From NCBI RefSeq assembly GCF_002008165.1, contig NZ_MRDM01000029.1:248001-312000 (forward strand): a stretch of 64,000 nt of DNA. Direction: 5' to 3'. The translations under genes were made by a program, and so were the position numbers. The notes below the pieces were generated by a model. The model did no database searches. It saw only the letters and a list, made by a program, of their open reading frames with translations, and was not told the DNA's origin. Shown piece after piece: positions 52,855-61,771 of the stretch (within the stretch, counting starts at the first letter, position 1; the number at the start of each line of letters is the position of its first letter). This DNA comes from Rhizobium laguerreae. GTDB lineage: Bacteria > Pseudomonadota > Alphaproteobacteria > Rhizobiales > Rhizobiaceae.

Positions 52855-53988
52855 ATGAACGACGCGCTGAAAATCGGCATCCTCTTTTCGACCACCGGGC
52901 CCTACGGCTCGATGGGCCGCGACGCTCGCGACGGCGCCGATTTCGCGATAGCCGAATATGCCGGCGTCGAAGCGCTGGCGATCGAACCTATGTTCTTCGA
53001 TCCGCATGCCGATCTTGCCGCCTATCTGGACGGTGCGCGCCATCTTCTGCGCGCCGGCTGCCGCCATATCGTCGGCACGATCACATCTGCAGCGCGCAAG
53101 GAAGTCATCCCGCTCGTCGAAAAACATGACGGCCTGCTCTGGTATATGTGCCCCTATGAAGGCTTCGAGGCCAACGAGAACGTCATCTATGTCGGCGGCT
53201 GCCCGAACCAGCATCTGCTGCCGCTTTTTGAGCACCTGATCCCGCGTTACGGCGCAAGGCCCTATCTCGTCGGCGCCAACTACGTCTGGGGCTGGGAGAT
53301 GAACCGCCTCGCCCGCGAACTCATTACCAATGCCGGCGGCGAGGTGCTTGGAGAACGCTATCTTCCGCTCGAGGAAACCGCCGTCGAACGCATCGTTGCC
53401 GAGATTGCGCAACGCCGCCCGAGCTTCATCCTCAACAATCTGATCGGCCCCTCGAGCTACGCCTTCCTGGAGGCGATCAAGGTCCTTGGTGATCGCGACC
53501 CGGCCTTTCGCGCGGAAAACTGCCCGGTCGTGAGCTGCGACCTGATGGAATGCGAACTCGACGATATCGCCGCCGGTGCCGCCGCCGGCCAGCTTTGCGC
53601 CGCTTCCTATTTCGACAGTATCGCAACCCCCGAGAATGCCGCTTTCAAGGCACTTGTCACTGAGCGTCACGGCGCGGAGCGGCGTGTCTCCAGCGTCTTT
53701 GCCAGCGCCTATACCGCCGTCCGGCTCTGCGTCGACGCGATCGTCGCTGCCGGCGGCGACGATCCCGACGCCGTCCGCCGCCAGCTCTACAACAGATCCT
53801 GGCCGACCCCGTTCGGGGCGCTGGCGATCGATCGCGAGACCAATCATGCCGCCCTGCCCTTTCATCTCGGCCGGATCAACGCCGACAACGGCTTCGATGT
53901 CGTCGCCTCGCGGCCGCCGCTCGCCGCCGACCCCTATCTGACCGGCCGCAACCGACAGGCCTTTCCGTGGTTAAGGGTGGTGTCATGA
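52855..53988 (+). CDS. AmiC-like cytoplasmic amide-sensing binding protein
   Basis: A 377-residue protein with the type I periplasmic-binding-protein fold but without signal peptide. It begins MNDALKIGILFSTTGPYGSMG and has YEGFEANENVIYVGGCPNQHLLPLFEH and GANYVWGWEMNRLAREL, as in AmiC of Pseudomonas and the related UrtA-like proteins. AmiC binds small amides and holds the antiterminator AmiR inactive until ligand arrives. The ATG of the amiR-like gene overlaps its stop by 4 nt, as expected for a complex-forming pair. It leads the importer/formamidase operon behind the attenuator leader. Confidence 0.85.
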   Translation: MNDALKIGILFSTTGPYGSMGRDARDGADFAIAEYAGVEALAIEPMFFDPHADLAAYLDGARHLLRAGCRHIVGTITSAARKEVIPLVEKHDGLLWYMCPYEGFEANENVIYVGGCPNQHLLPLFEHLIPRYGARPYLVGANYVWGWEMNRLARELITNAGGEVLGERYLPLEETAVERIVAEIAQRRPSFILNNLIGPSSYAFLEAIKVLGDRDPAFRAENCPVVSCDLMECELDDIAAGAAAGQLCAASYFDSIATPENAAFKALVTERHGAERRVSSVFASAYTAVRLCVDAIVAAGGDDPDAVRRQLYNRSWPTPFGALAIDRETNHAALPFHLGRINADNGFDVVASRPPLAADPYLTGRNRQAFPWLRVVS

Positions 53989-54566
53989 GAGAGACACCCA
54001 ATTTCACCGGCTGGCAGGCGATGGTCCTGCATCGCGAGGACGGCAACGCAGAAAAGCTGATCCGCCAGCTTCGCCTGCTCGGCATCTACGCAACGCTGCA
54101 ATGGGCGCCGCTTCCGGCCGTGGCACTGCCTGATCTCGTCATCGTCGATGCCGATCAAGGCTGGGACGATCTGCTGCCCTGGAACGGCGAAACGCCTGCC
54201 TGCCCCGTCGTCGCCTTGCTTGGTTCGGAAGCGCCCGGCCGCATCGCCTGGGCGCTCGCACAGGGCGCCGGCGCGATCATCGCCAAGCCGATCGCCACAT
54301 CTGCCATCTATCCGGCGCTTGTCATGGCCGTCTCCATTCATCAGGAGCGCAAGGCGACTGCGGAAAAGCTGCAATATCTCGAAGAGCGCGTCCGGCTGCG
54401 GCCGCTCGTTCACGCCGCCGTCGAAAAGCTTCAGGCCGCACACGGCATCGACGAGGAGAGCGCTTACGCAATCCTGCGCAACTGCGCCATGCGCCGCCGT
54501 CTGCCGATGGAGCAGATATCAGCCTTCATCCTGGCGGGTGCCGAACCCCTGCCGGAGGCCGGCTGA
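53985..54566 (+). CDS. AmiR-like ANTAR domain antiterminator
   Basis: A 193-residue protein. The N-terminal half is a pseudo-receiver (LVIVDADQG, GAIIAKPIATSAI) like that of AmiR, which is not phosphorylated. A coiled-coil stretch (HQERKATAEKLQYLEERVRLR) leads to the ANTAR RNA-binding domain at about 138-190: AVEKLQAAHGIDEESAYAILRNCAMRRRLPMEQISAFIL. ANTAR proteins bind paired hexaloop hairpins in leader RNA and prevent termination. The attenuator at 52783-52840 is the obvious target, giving positive autoregulation. The AmiC-like product should hold it in check. Confidence 0.88.
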   Translation: MRETPNFTGWQAMVLHREDGNAEKLIRQLRLLGIYATLQWAPLPAVALPDLVIVDADQGWDDLLPWNGETPACPVVALLGSEAPGRIAWALAQGAGAIIAKPIATSAIYPALVMAVSIHQERKATAEKLQYLEERVRLRPLVHAAVEKLQAAHGIDEESAYAILRNCAMRRRLPMEQISAFILAGAEPLPEAG

Positions 54567-55414
54567 TGCATGTGCTGAAACAGATGATCCGCCAGCCGAC
54601 GGCGCTGTTCGGCCTGATCATCGTCACGCTCGTCATCGGGCTCGCCATCGCAGCGCCGTGGATCGCGCCGTTCAGCCCCGACGAGCAGATGTTTGACGGC
54701 CTCTCGCTCGAAGGCGCGCCGCTGGCGCCGGGCGGTCCCTATCTGCTCGGCACCGACACGCTCGGCCGCGACCTCTTTTCACGCCTGCTCTTCGGCGCCC
54801 GCACCTCGCTGATCATCGGCCTTGTCGCCAATGGCATCGCGGTGACGATCGGCCTCTTCGTCGGCATCGTTGCCGGTTATCTCCGCGGATTGCCGGGCAA
54901 CATCCTGATGCGCTTCACCGATCTGATGATGGCCTTTCCGGCATTGCTTCTCGCCATCGTGCTGGCAGCCCTTTTGAAGCCGAGCCTCTGGATCGTCGCC
55001 ATGGTGATTGCGCTGGTCAACTGGGTGCAGGTCGCCCGCATCGTCTATACCGAGACTCGCGGCCTGGTGGAGCGCGATTTCATCATGGCCGAACGCTCGC
55101 TTGGCGCCGGCCACATGCGCGTGCTCTTCATGCATATCCTGCCGCACCTCATGCCGACGGCAATCGTCTGGGGAACGCTCGGCATCGCCACCACCGTGCT
55201 GCTCGAGGCCACACTCTCCTTCCTCGGCGTCGGCGTGCAGCCACCGCAGCCCTCCTGGGGCAACATCATCTTCGAGAGCCAAAGCTATTTCCAGGCCGCC
55301 CCCTGGCTCGTCTTCATTCCGGGCGCGATCATCCTTCTGACGGCGCTTTCCTTCAATCTGGTTGGCGATGCGCTGCGCGACATTCTCGACCCGACCCAGC
55401 GCGGGAGGGGCTGA
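54566..55414 (+). CDS. Peptide-type ABC transporter permease (DppC type)
   Basis: A 282-residue inner-membrane permease. GTDTLGRDLFSRLLFGARTSLIIG follows the first helix, and MAERSLGAGHMRVLFMHILPH is the coupling loop. It starts inside the stop of the amiR-like gene (TGATG) and overlaps the next permease by one base, so regulator and importer are on one transcript. Confidence 0.92.
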   Translation: MHVLKQMIRQPTALFGLIIVTLVIGLAIAAPWIAPFSPDEQMFDGLSLEGAPLAPGGPYLLGTDTLGRDLFSRLLFGARTSLIIGLVANGIAVTIGLFVGIVAGYLRGLPGNILMRFTDLMMAFPALLLAIVLAALLKPSLWIVAMVIALVNWVQVARIVYTETRGLVERDFIMAERSLGAGHMRVLFMHILPHLMPTAIVWGTLGIATTVLLEATLSFLGVGVQPPQPSWGNIIFESQSYFQAAPWLVFIPGAIILLTALSFNLVGDALRDILDPTQRGRG

Positions 55415-56334
55415 TGGCATCACTCATGCTCCGCAGGCTGGCGCAGGCGGCCCTCATCCTGCTCGGCGTCGCGGCAATCACCTTCGTGCTGCTCTACGCC
55501 CTTCCGGCCGATCCGGCCCGCATGATCGCCGGCCGCAGCGCTACGGCCCAGACGGTCGCCAACATCCGCCATGAACTCGGCCTCGACCAGCCGCTGCTGG
55601 TCCAGTTCGGCACCTATCTCGGCAATCTGCTGCATGGCAATCTCGGCCGCTCCTATGCGCAGAAAACCGATGTCTGGACGTTGATCGCCGCACGCCTGCC
55701 GGCGACGCTGACGCTGATGCTTGCCGGCATCTTCGTCGAGGTGGTGCTCGGCCTGACGCTCGGCACCATCGCCGCCGTGCGTCGCGGCGGCTTCGTCGAC
55801 CGGCTGGTGATGATGGCCTCCTTTGTCGGCACCTCCGCACCGCAATTCCTCGTCGCCCTGCTGCTGCTCTACCTGCTGGCGGCAACGCTCGGCTGGTTCC
55901 CGATGAGCGGCTACGGCAGCTTCTCGCATCTCGTCCTGCCGGCCGTAACGCTCGGCATCTGCGGCGCCGGCTGGTACGCCCGCATGGTGCGCTCATCGAT
56001 GATCGACGTGCTGAACCAGGATTATGTCCGCACGGCGCGCGCCAAGGGTCTTTCCTCGAAGCGAGTGATCCTGCGGCATGCGCTGCCCAATGCGGTGCTG
56101 CCGATCATTGCGATGATCGGCATCGATATCGGCCAGTTCATGGGCGGCGTGGTCGTCGTCGAGGCGGTCTATGGCTGGCCCGGCATCGGCCAACTCGCCT
56201 GGCAGGCGATCCAGCAGGTCGACATCCCGATCATCATGGGCGTCACCCTGACCTCGGCGCTTGCCATCATCATCGGCAACCTGCTTGCCGACCTCGTCGC
56301 TCCGGTCATCGATCCGCGCATCCGCACACGCTGA
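55414..56334 (+). CDS. Peptide-type ABC transporter permease (DppB type)
   Basis: A 306-residue inner-membrane permease. It has the N-terminal helix ALILLGVAAITFVLLYALPADPARM, typical of DppB, and RTARAKGLSSKRVILRHALPNA as coupling loop. The order DppC-before-DppB is reversed compared with the other two importers in the window. It precedes the frameshifted binding-protein gene by 25 nt. Confidence 0.92.
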   Translation: MASLMLRRLAQAALILLGVAAITFVLLYALPADPARMIAGRSATAQTVANIRHELGLDQPLLVQFGTYLGNLLHGNLGRSYAQKTDVWTLIAARLPATLTLMLAGIFVEVVLGLTLGTIAAVRRGGFVDRLVMMASFVGTSAPQFLVALLLLYLLAATLGWFPMSGYGSFSHLVLPAVTLGICGAGWYARMVRSSMIDVLNQDYVRTARAKGLSSKRVILRHALPNAVLPIIAMIGIDIGQFMGGVVVVEAVYGWPGIGQLAWQAIQQVDIPIIMGVTLTSALAIIIGNLLADLVAPVIDPRIRTR

Positions 56335-56359
56335 CAGCAACCAAAGAAGGGGAACCAAA

Positions 56360-57978
56360 ATGTTCAAACGCTGGCTGCAACAGACGACCATGGCAACGAT
56401 GGTGGCGCTCGCGCCATTGTCCGTCATGGCTCAGGAAACGCCTAAGCAGGGTGGCGATATCGTCGTCACCTACAAGGACGACATCACCACGCTCGACCCG
56501 GCAATCGGCTACGACTGGGTCAACTGGTCGATGATCAAGAGCCTCTATTCCCGCCTGATGGATTATGCGCCCGGCACGCCGAACCCGGTTCCCTCGCTTG
56601 CCGAGAGCTTCACCGTTTCGCCCGACGGCTTGATCTATACCTTCACGCTGCACAAGGGCGTGAAGTTTTCGAACGGTCGCGAGGTCGTCGCCTCCGACGT
56701 GAAATATTCGATCGAACGCGCCGTCGACCCGAAGACTCAAGGCCGGGCGCCGGCTTCTTCGGCGCCATCAAGGGCTTCGAGGATGAAACCGGCGGCAAAA
56801 CGACGACGCTCTCCGGCATCGAGACGCCTGACGATAGCACCGTCATCTTCAACCTCTCGCGCCCCGACGCCACCTTCCTGCACGTGCTTGCGATCAACTT
56901 CGCCTCGGTCGTGCCGAAGGAAGCCGTCGAGGCGGCCGCCGGCGACTTCGGCAAGAAGCCGGTCGGCTCCGGCACCTTCATCCTCAAGGACTGGACGATC
57001 GGCCAGCAGCTCGTTTTCGAGCGCAACAAGGATTATTTCGTCAAGGGCGTTCCCTATATCGACAGCTTCAAGGTCGAGGTCGGCCAAGAGCCGCTGGTGG
57101 CGCTCTTGCGCCTGCAGAAGGGCGAGGTCGATATTGCCGGCGACGGCATTCCGCCGGCGAAGTTTCTTGAAATCAAGAATTCGGCCGACGGCGCGCAGAT
57201 GATCGTCGACGGCGAACAGCTGCATACCGGTTACATCACGCTGAACACCAAGGTGAAGCCCTTCGACAACGTCAAGGTTCGCCAGGCGCTGAACATGGCG
57301 ATCAACAAGGAGCGCATCACCCGCATCCTCAACGGCCGCGCAACGCCTGCCAATCAGCCGCTACCGCCGCTGATGCCGGGCTACGACAAGTCCTTCACCG
57401 GCTATGCCTATGATGTGGCGAAAGCCGAGGCGCTGCTTGCCGAAGCCGGCTATCCCGACGGCTTCGAAACCGTGCTCTACTCGACGAACACCGACCCGCA
57501 GCCGCGTATCGCCCAGGCGATCCAGCAGGATCTGGCTGCCGTCGGCGTCAAGGCCGAAGTCCGGGCGCTGGCCCAGGCAAACGTCATCTCGGCCGGCGGC
57601 ACGGAAGGCGAAGCGCCGATGATCTGGTCGGGCGGCATGGCCTGGATAGCCGACTTCCCGGATCCGTCCAACTTCTACGGCCCGATTCTCGGTTGCGCCG
57701 GTGCGGTTCCGGGCGGCTGGAACTGGTCGTGGTATTGCAACGCCGATCTCGACAAACGCGCCGTTGCCGCCGACTCCATGTCCGATCCGGCAAAGGCCGC
57801 CGAGCGCACCGCCGCCTGGGGCAATATCTTCACCGATATCATGGCCGATGCGCCGTGGATTCCCGTCATCAACGAACGTCGCGTCGTCGCCAAGTCGCTG
57901 CGCATGGGCGGTGCTGACAACATCTACATCGATCCGACCCGCGTCATCAATTACGACGCGATCTACGTCAAGCAATAA
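56360..57978 (+). pseudogene. Substrate-binding protein (family 5) gene with a single-base frameshift
   Basis: The reading frame starts at the ATG at 56360 with a signal peptide (QTTMATMVALAPLSVMA) and family-5 sequence through SIERAVDPKTQG. Near 56741-56747 (GGCCGGG) one base is missing: the frame then shifts, and family-5 sequence (GAGFFGAIKGFEDE and on to the C-terminal VVAKSLRMGG) continues in the +1 frame to 57978. The total length of 1619 nt is one short of a multiple of three (540 codons). As written, the protein would be about 130 residues plus junk. Either a real loss-of-function mutation or a base-calling error in the G/C run. Confidence 0.88.
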
Positions 57979-57994
57979 GCCCTGAAGAAACAAA

Positions 57995-58020
57995 GCCTTC
58001 CCGGTCCCGCCCGGGAAGGC
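57995..58020. other. Intergenic hairpin after the solute-binding-protein gene
   Basis: GCCTTCCCGG (57995-58004) pairs with CCGGGAAGGC (58011-58020) around a 6-nt loop, 17 nt past the binding-protein stop and 25 nt before the formamidase ATG. No T-run follows, so a mRNA-stability or processing role is more likely than termination. Confidence 0.6.
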
Positions 58021-58045
58021 GTCATAAAATCGAGGGAGACATGAC

Positions 58046-58990
58046 ATGTGCATCGCCTGCACCCACACCATTCACCGCGCCCAGCATAATTTCGGCTGGA
58101 ACAAGGATTTCCCCCCCGCCGTCGTCGCCAAGCCCGGAGAGACGATACACTTCGAATGCATGGATTCATCAGGTGGCCAGCTCGGAAGCGACGCGACCCT
58201 GGAAACGCTGAACGCGCTCGATTTCGGCAAGATCAACCCGGTCTCCGGCCCGGTCTATGTCGAAGGCGCCAGGCCCGGCGATGCGCTGAAGGTGACGCTG
58301 CGCAAGTTCATTCCCTCGGGCGTTGGCTGGACGGCCAATATTCCAGGCTTCGGCCTGCTTGCCGACCAATTCAAGGATCCGGCGCTGCACGTCTGGTCTT
58401 ATGACGCCAACAGCATGGTGCCCGCCCTTTACGGCCCGGGCGGCCGCGTGCCGCTAAAGCCCTTCGCCGGCACGATTGGCGTCGCACCCGCCGAGCCCGG
58501 CACCCACTCCGTCGTTCCCCCGCGTCGCGTCGGCGGCAACATGGACATCCGCGACCTGACGGCAGGCGTGACGCTCTACCTGCCCGTCGAGCTCGACGGC
58601 GCGCTGTTTTCGATCGGTGACACCCATGCCGCGCAGGGTGATGGCGAAGTCTGTGGCACGGCGATCGAGAGCCAGATGAACGTCGAAGCGACGATCGAGC
58701 TCGTCAAGGACGCCAAGCTGCAGACGCCGCGCTTCACCACGACCGAACCGGTGACCCGCCATCTCGACGGCGCCGGCTACGAAGTCACGACAGGCATCGG
58801 CCCTGATCTGATGACCGGGGCGCGCGAAAGCGTCATGCGCATGATCGATCTTCTCGGCGCCGAACACGGCATGAGCGCCGTCGATGCCTATCTGCTCTGC
58901 TCGGTCTGCGGCGATCTCCGGATCAGCGAGATCGTCGACCAGCCGAATTGGGTGGTCTCCTTCTACTTCCCGAGGATCGTGTTCGCGTGA
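58046..58990 (+). CDS. Acetamidase/formamidase family protein
   Basis: A 314-residue member of the FmdA/AmdA family. It begins MCIACTHTIHRAQHNFGWN (histidines near the N-terminus are usual), with LFSIGDTHAAQGDGEVCGTAIE as the conserved active-site region and SVMRMIDLLGAEHGMSAVDAYLLCSVCGDLRI near the end. These enzymes hydrolyse formamide or other short amides to ammonia and the acid, using zinc. Its location in an operon led by an AmiC-AmiR pair fits amide use. The next gene begins within its stop (4-nt overlap). Confidence 0.9.
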   Translation: MCIACTHTIHRAQHNFGWNKDFPPAVVAKPGETIHFECMDSSGGQLGSDATLETLNALDFGKINPVSGPVYVEGARPGDALKVTLRKFIPSGVGWTANIPGFGLLADQFKDPALHVWSYDANSMVPALYGPGGRVPLKPFAGTIGVAPAEPGTHSVVPPRRVGGNMDIRDLTAGVTLYLPVELDGALFSIGDTHAAQGDGEVCGTAIESQMNVEATIELVKDAKLQTPRFTTTEPVTRHLDGAGYEVTTGIGPDLMTGARESVMRMIDLLGAEHGMSAVDAYLLCSVCGDLRISEIVDQPNWVVSFYFPRIVFA

Positions 58991-60675
58991 ACGAAGCCAT
59001 GCCCGCCGCAGCACCGGTGCTCAGCCTTCGCAATCTGAGCGTCGATGCCCGCACGCCCGAAGGCCGCAAGCCGGTGCTCCAGGATGTCAGCTTCGAGCTT
59101 GCAAGCGGCGAAACGCTCTGCATCGCCGGCGAATCCGGCTCCGGCAAGTCGGTCACCTCGCTGTCGATCATGGGGCTCTTGCCCAAGGCCTCGCTGCGGG
59201 TCGCCTCCGGCAGCGTACTGCTTGGCGAACGCGACCTGCTCACGCTTTCCGACCGGGCGATGCGCAGCGTGCGCGGCGGCGAGATCGCCATGGTGTTCCA
59301 GGAGCCGATGACCTCGCTAAACCCGGTCATGTCGGTCGGCAACCAGCTGACCGAGGCAATCCGCGCGCACCAGGGCAGCGACAATGCCGAGGCGGTGGCG
59401 CTGACGATGCTCGATGCCGTGCAGATCACCGAGCCGGCCCGGCGGCTGAAGCAATATCCGCACGAGCTTTCCGGCGGCATGCGCCAGCGGGTGATGATCG
59501 CCATGGCACTCTCCTGCCGGCCGAAGGTGCTGATCGCCGACGAGCCGACGACTGCACTCGACGTCACCGTGCAGGCGCAGATCCTCAAGCTGATGCGCGA
59601 GTTGAAGTGCGAATTCGGCGCCTCGATCATCCTCATCACCCACGATATGGGCGTCGTCGCCGAAATGGCCGACCGCGTCGTCATCATGCAGAATGGCCGG
59701 ATCGTCGAGCAGGGAACGGCGCTCGCCGTCTTCCAGCGGCCGAAGGAGGCCTATACGCAGCAATTGCTCGCCGCCGTCCCGCGGCTCGGCGCGCTTGCCG
59801 GCACCGATCGTCCGCCGCGCATCACCCAGCGCGCCGTCGAGGCGCTGCATCCGGACCGCACGCCGGTTCTGAACGTGCGCGACCTCACCGTCACCTATGG
59901 CAATGCCGCAAGCCGGTTTTTCAAGGGCAAGCCGCCGGTCGCAGCCGTCGATCGCGTTTCCTTCGATATCCTGCCGGGTGAAACGCTCGGCCTCGTCGGC
60001 GAAAGCGGCTCCGGCAAATCGACGACGGGCAAGGCCGTGCTCGGTCTCATCCCCTTCAAGGGCAATGTCCTGATCGACGGCCGCAATATCGCCGGCCTCA
60101 GCCAGCGCGAGATGCGGCCCGTGCGCCGCTCGGCGCAGATGATCTTCCAGGATCCCTATGCCTCCCTCGACCCGCGAATGGCCGTCGGTAAGGCAATCGG
60201 CGAACCGATGGTCATCCACGGCATCGGCAACCACAGCGAACGGCAGGATCGCGTCGCCGAACTGCTGCGCCGGGTCGGCCTGACGCCTGATGCGGCAACG
60301 CGCTACCCGCACGAGTTTTCAGGCGGCCAGCGCCAGCGCATCTGCATCGCCCGGGCGCTGGCGCTGGAGCCAAAGCTGATCGTCGCCGACGAGAGCGTCG
60401 CAGCCCTTGACGTCTCCGTCCGCGCCCGGGTGCTCGACCTGCTGCTCGAACTGCAGGAAACGATGGGGCTCGCCTATCTGTTCATCTCCCACGACATGGC
60501 GGTGGTCGAGCGCATGTCGCACAACGTCGCCGTCATGCGCGCCGGCCGCATAATCGAAACCGGCACACGGCGAGAGATATTCGAGAACCCGAGGGAAGCC
60601 TACACCCGCGCACTGATCGCCGCGGTTCCGATCCCCGATCCGGAGGTCTATCGCGGCAGGGAAGTGCATGCGTGA
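58987..60675 (+). CDS. ABC transporter double ATP-binding protein (peptide type)
   Basis: A 562-residue fused ATPase. Domain 1 has Walker A GESGSGKS, signature LSGGMRQRVMIAM and Walker B VLIADEPTTALD; domain 2 has Walker A GESGSGKST, signature FSGGQRQRICIARA and Walker B LIVADESVAALD. The GTG at 58987 overlaps the formamidase stop by 4 nt; an ATG at 58999 is an alternative. It completes the importer of the AmiC/AmiR operon. Its second domain resembles that of the ATPase at 44701-46536, so the two importers are related. Confidence 0.92.
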   Translation: MNEAMPAAAPVLSLRNLSVDARTPEGRKPVLQDVSFELASGETLCIAGESGSGKSVTSLSIMGLLPKASLRVASGSVLLGERDLLTLSDRAMRSVRGGEIAMVFQEPMTSLNPVMSVGNQLTEAIRAHQGSDNAEAVALTMLDAVQITEPARRLKQYPHELSGGMRQRVMIAMALSCRPKVLIADEPTTALDVTVQAQILKLMRELKCEFGASIILITHDMGVVAEMADRVVIMQNGRIVEQGTALAVFQRPKEAYTQQLLAAVPRLGALAGTDRPPRITQRAVEALHPDRTPVLNVRDLTVTYGNAASRFFKGKPPVAAVDRVSFDILPGETLGLVGESGSGKSTTGKAVLGLIPFKGNVLIDGRNIAGLSQREMRPVRRSAQMIFQDPYASLDPRMAVGKAIGEPMVIHGIGNHSERQDRVAELLRRVGLTPDAATRYPHEFSGGQRQRICIARALALEPKLIVADESVAALDVSVRARVLDLLLELQETMGLAYLFISHDMAVVERMSHNVAVMRAGRIIETGTRREIFENPREAYTRALIAAVPIPDPEVYRGREVHA

Positions 60676-60780
60676 AAGGCCAAGCATGGCTAAATGTTAC
60701 AAACGAGGATGTCGCACGACTGCTGGAATGGCTCGACTTTTCCAAATCGTCGAGTTGCGCGCCGCGTCGATCACGGAACT

Positions 60781-60824
60781 CTCTTTTTCGGGATGACATC
60801 AGCCCCGTTCTCTGCGAAAAAGAG
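60781..60824. repeat. 10-bp inverted repeat upstream of the TPP riboswitch
   Basis: CTCTTTTTCG (60781-60790) and CGAAAAAGAG (60815-60824) are exact inverse complements, 24 nt apart. No T-run follows on either side, so it is not a normal terminator. It lies between the ABC ATPase gene and the riboswitch and may mark transcript ends or a promoter operator. Confidence 0.45.
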
Positions 60825-60835
60825 CGCGATGAGAG

Positions 60836-60910
60836 ACAGGGGCGCCCGTCGACAGACGGGCTGAGAAGCACCCTTCGAACCTGAACCGGATAATGCCGGC
60901 GGAGGGAGTC
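60836..60910 (+). ncRNA. TPP (THI-box) riboswitch controlling thiMED
   Basis: All the classical elements are present: ACAGGGGCGCC at the 5' side, GGGCTGAGAAG, the CACCCTT segment, GAACCTGAACCGG, TAATGCCGGC and GGAGGGAG. These form the two parallel helices that bind thiamine pyrophosphate. It is the expected control element for the thiamine salvage operon that follows. When TPP is bound, translation of thiM is probably blocked through the hairpin at 60946-60964. Confidence 0.95.
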
Positions 60911-60945
60911 GCTCGGGGCATCGCCATACGGGCCGCCCCGTGCCT

Positions 60946-60964
60946 GCCCCCGCCTGAAAGGGGC
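60946..60964 (+). promoter_or_regulatory. Ribosome-site sequestering hairpin before thiM
   Basis: GCCCC (60946-60950) can pair with GGGGC (60960-60964), covering the AAGGGG ribosome site that lies 4 nt before the thiM ATG. This would be the translational expression platform of the TPP riboswitch. Confidence 0.5.
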
Positions 60965-60967
60965 CAC

Positions 60968-61771
60968 ATGCAGACCAGAACCACACCAGGAGCGATGCTA
61001 AAGGCGATGCGCGAGAAGCCGCCGCTCGTTCAGTGCATCACCAATTACGTCGCCATGAATATCGCCGCAAATGTCCTGCTTGCATCGGGCGCCTCGCCCG
61101 CCATGGTGCATGCCGCGGATGAAGCCGGCGAATTCGCCGGGATCGCCGGCGCGCTGACAATCAATATCGGCACCCTGTCGACGCAATGGATTGACGGCAT
61201 GCAGGCGGCGGCGAAGGTGGCGACATCAGCCGGCAAACCTTGGGTGCTCGATCCAGTCGCGCATTATGCCACGGCCTTCCGCCGCAATGCGGTTGCCGAA
61301 TTGCTCGCCCTGCGACCGACTATCATCCGCGGCAACGCTTCCGAGATCATCGCGCTTGCCGGCGGAGAGAGCCGCGGCCAGGGGGTCGACAGCCGCGACC
61401 CGGTCGAGCAAGCGGAAGGTTCGGCGCGATGGCTGGCGGAACGGCAGCAGGCGGTGGTCGCCGTTACCGGCGTCGTGGATTTCGTCACCGATGGCGAGCG
61501 AGCCGTGCGCATCGAAGGCGGATCGGTCTTGATGCCTCAGGTCACAGCACTGGGCTGCTCGCTCACCTGCCTTGTCGGCGCCTTTGCCGCGACAGCGCCT
61601 GAGGATATCTTCGGTGCGACGGTCGCTGCACTTTCAACCTTCGCCATCGCCGGTGAGGAGGCCGCCCGTGGAGCGGCCGGCCCCGGCTCCTTCTCCTGGC
61701 GTTTCCTCGATGCGCTGGCCGCGCTCGACTCCGAAACGCTTGACGCCAGGGCAAGGATATCAGCCGCATGA
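60968..61771 (+). CDS. thiM: Hydroxyethylthiazole kinase
   Basis: A 267-residue ThiM. The start MQTRTTPGAMLKAMREKPPLVQCITNYVAMNIAANVLLA (in parts) has the family's C-I-T-N motif, ASGASPAMVHAADE binds the thiazole, and VTALGCSLTCLVGAFAA the phosphate and catalytic region with Cys. It phosphorylates 4-methyl-5-(2-hydroxyethyl)thiazole in thiamine salvage. The ATG at 60968 is taken because AAGGGG precedes it and the family begins there. It overlaps thiE by 4 nt. Confidence 0.96.
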   Translation: MQTRTTPGAMLKAMREKPPLVQCITNYVAMNIAANVLLASGASPAMVHAADEAGEFAGIAGALTINIGTLSTQWIDGMQAAAKVATSAGKPWVLDPVAHYATAFRRNAVAELLALRPTIIRGNASEIIALAGGESRGQGVDSRDPVEQAEGSARWLAERQQAVVAVTGVVDFVTDGERAVRIEGGSVLMPQVTALGCSLTCLVGAFAATAPEDIFGATVAALSTFAIAGEEAARGAAGPGSFSWRFLDALAALDSETLDARARISAA

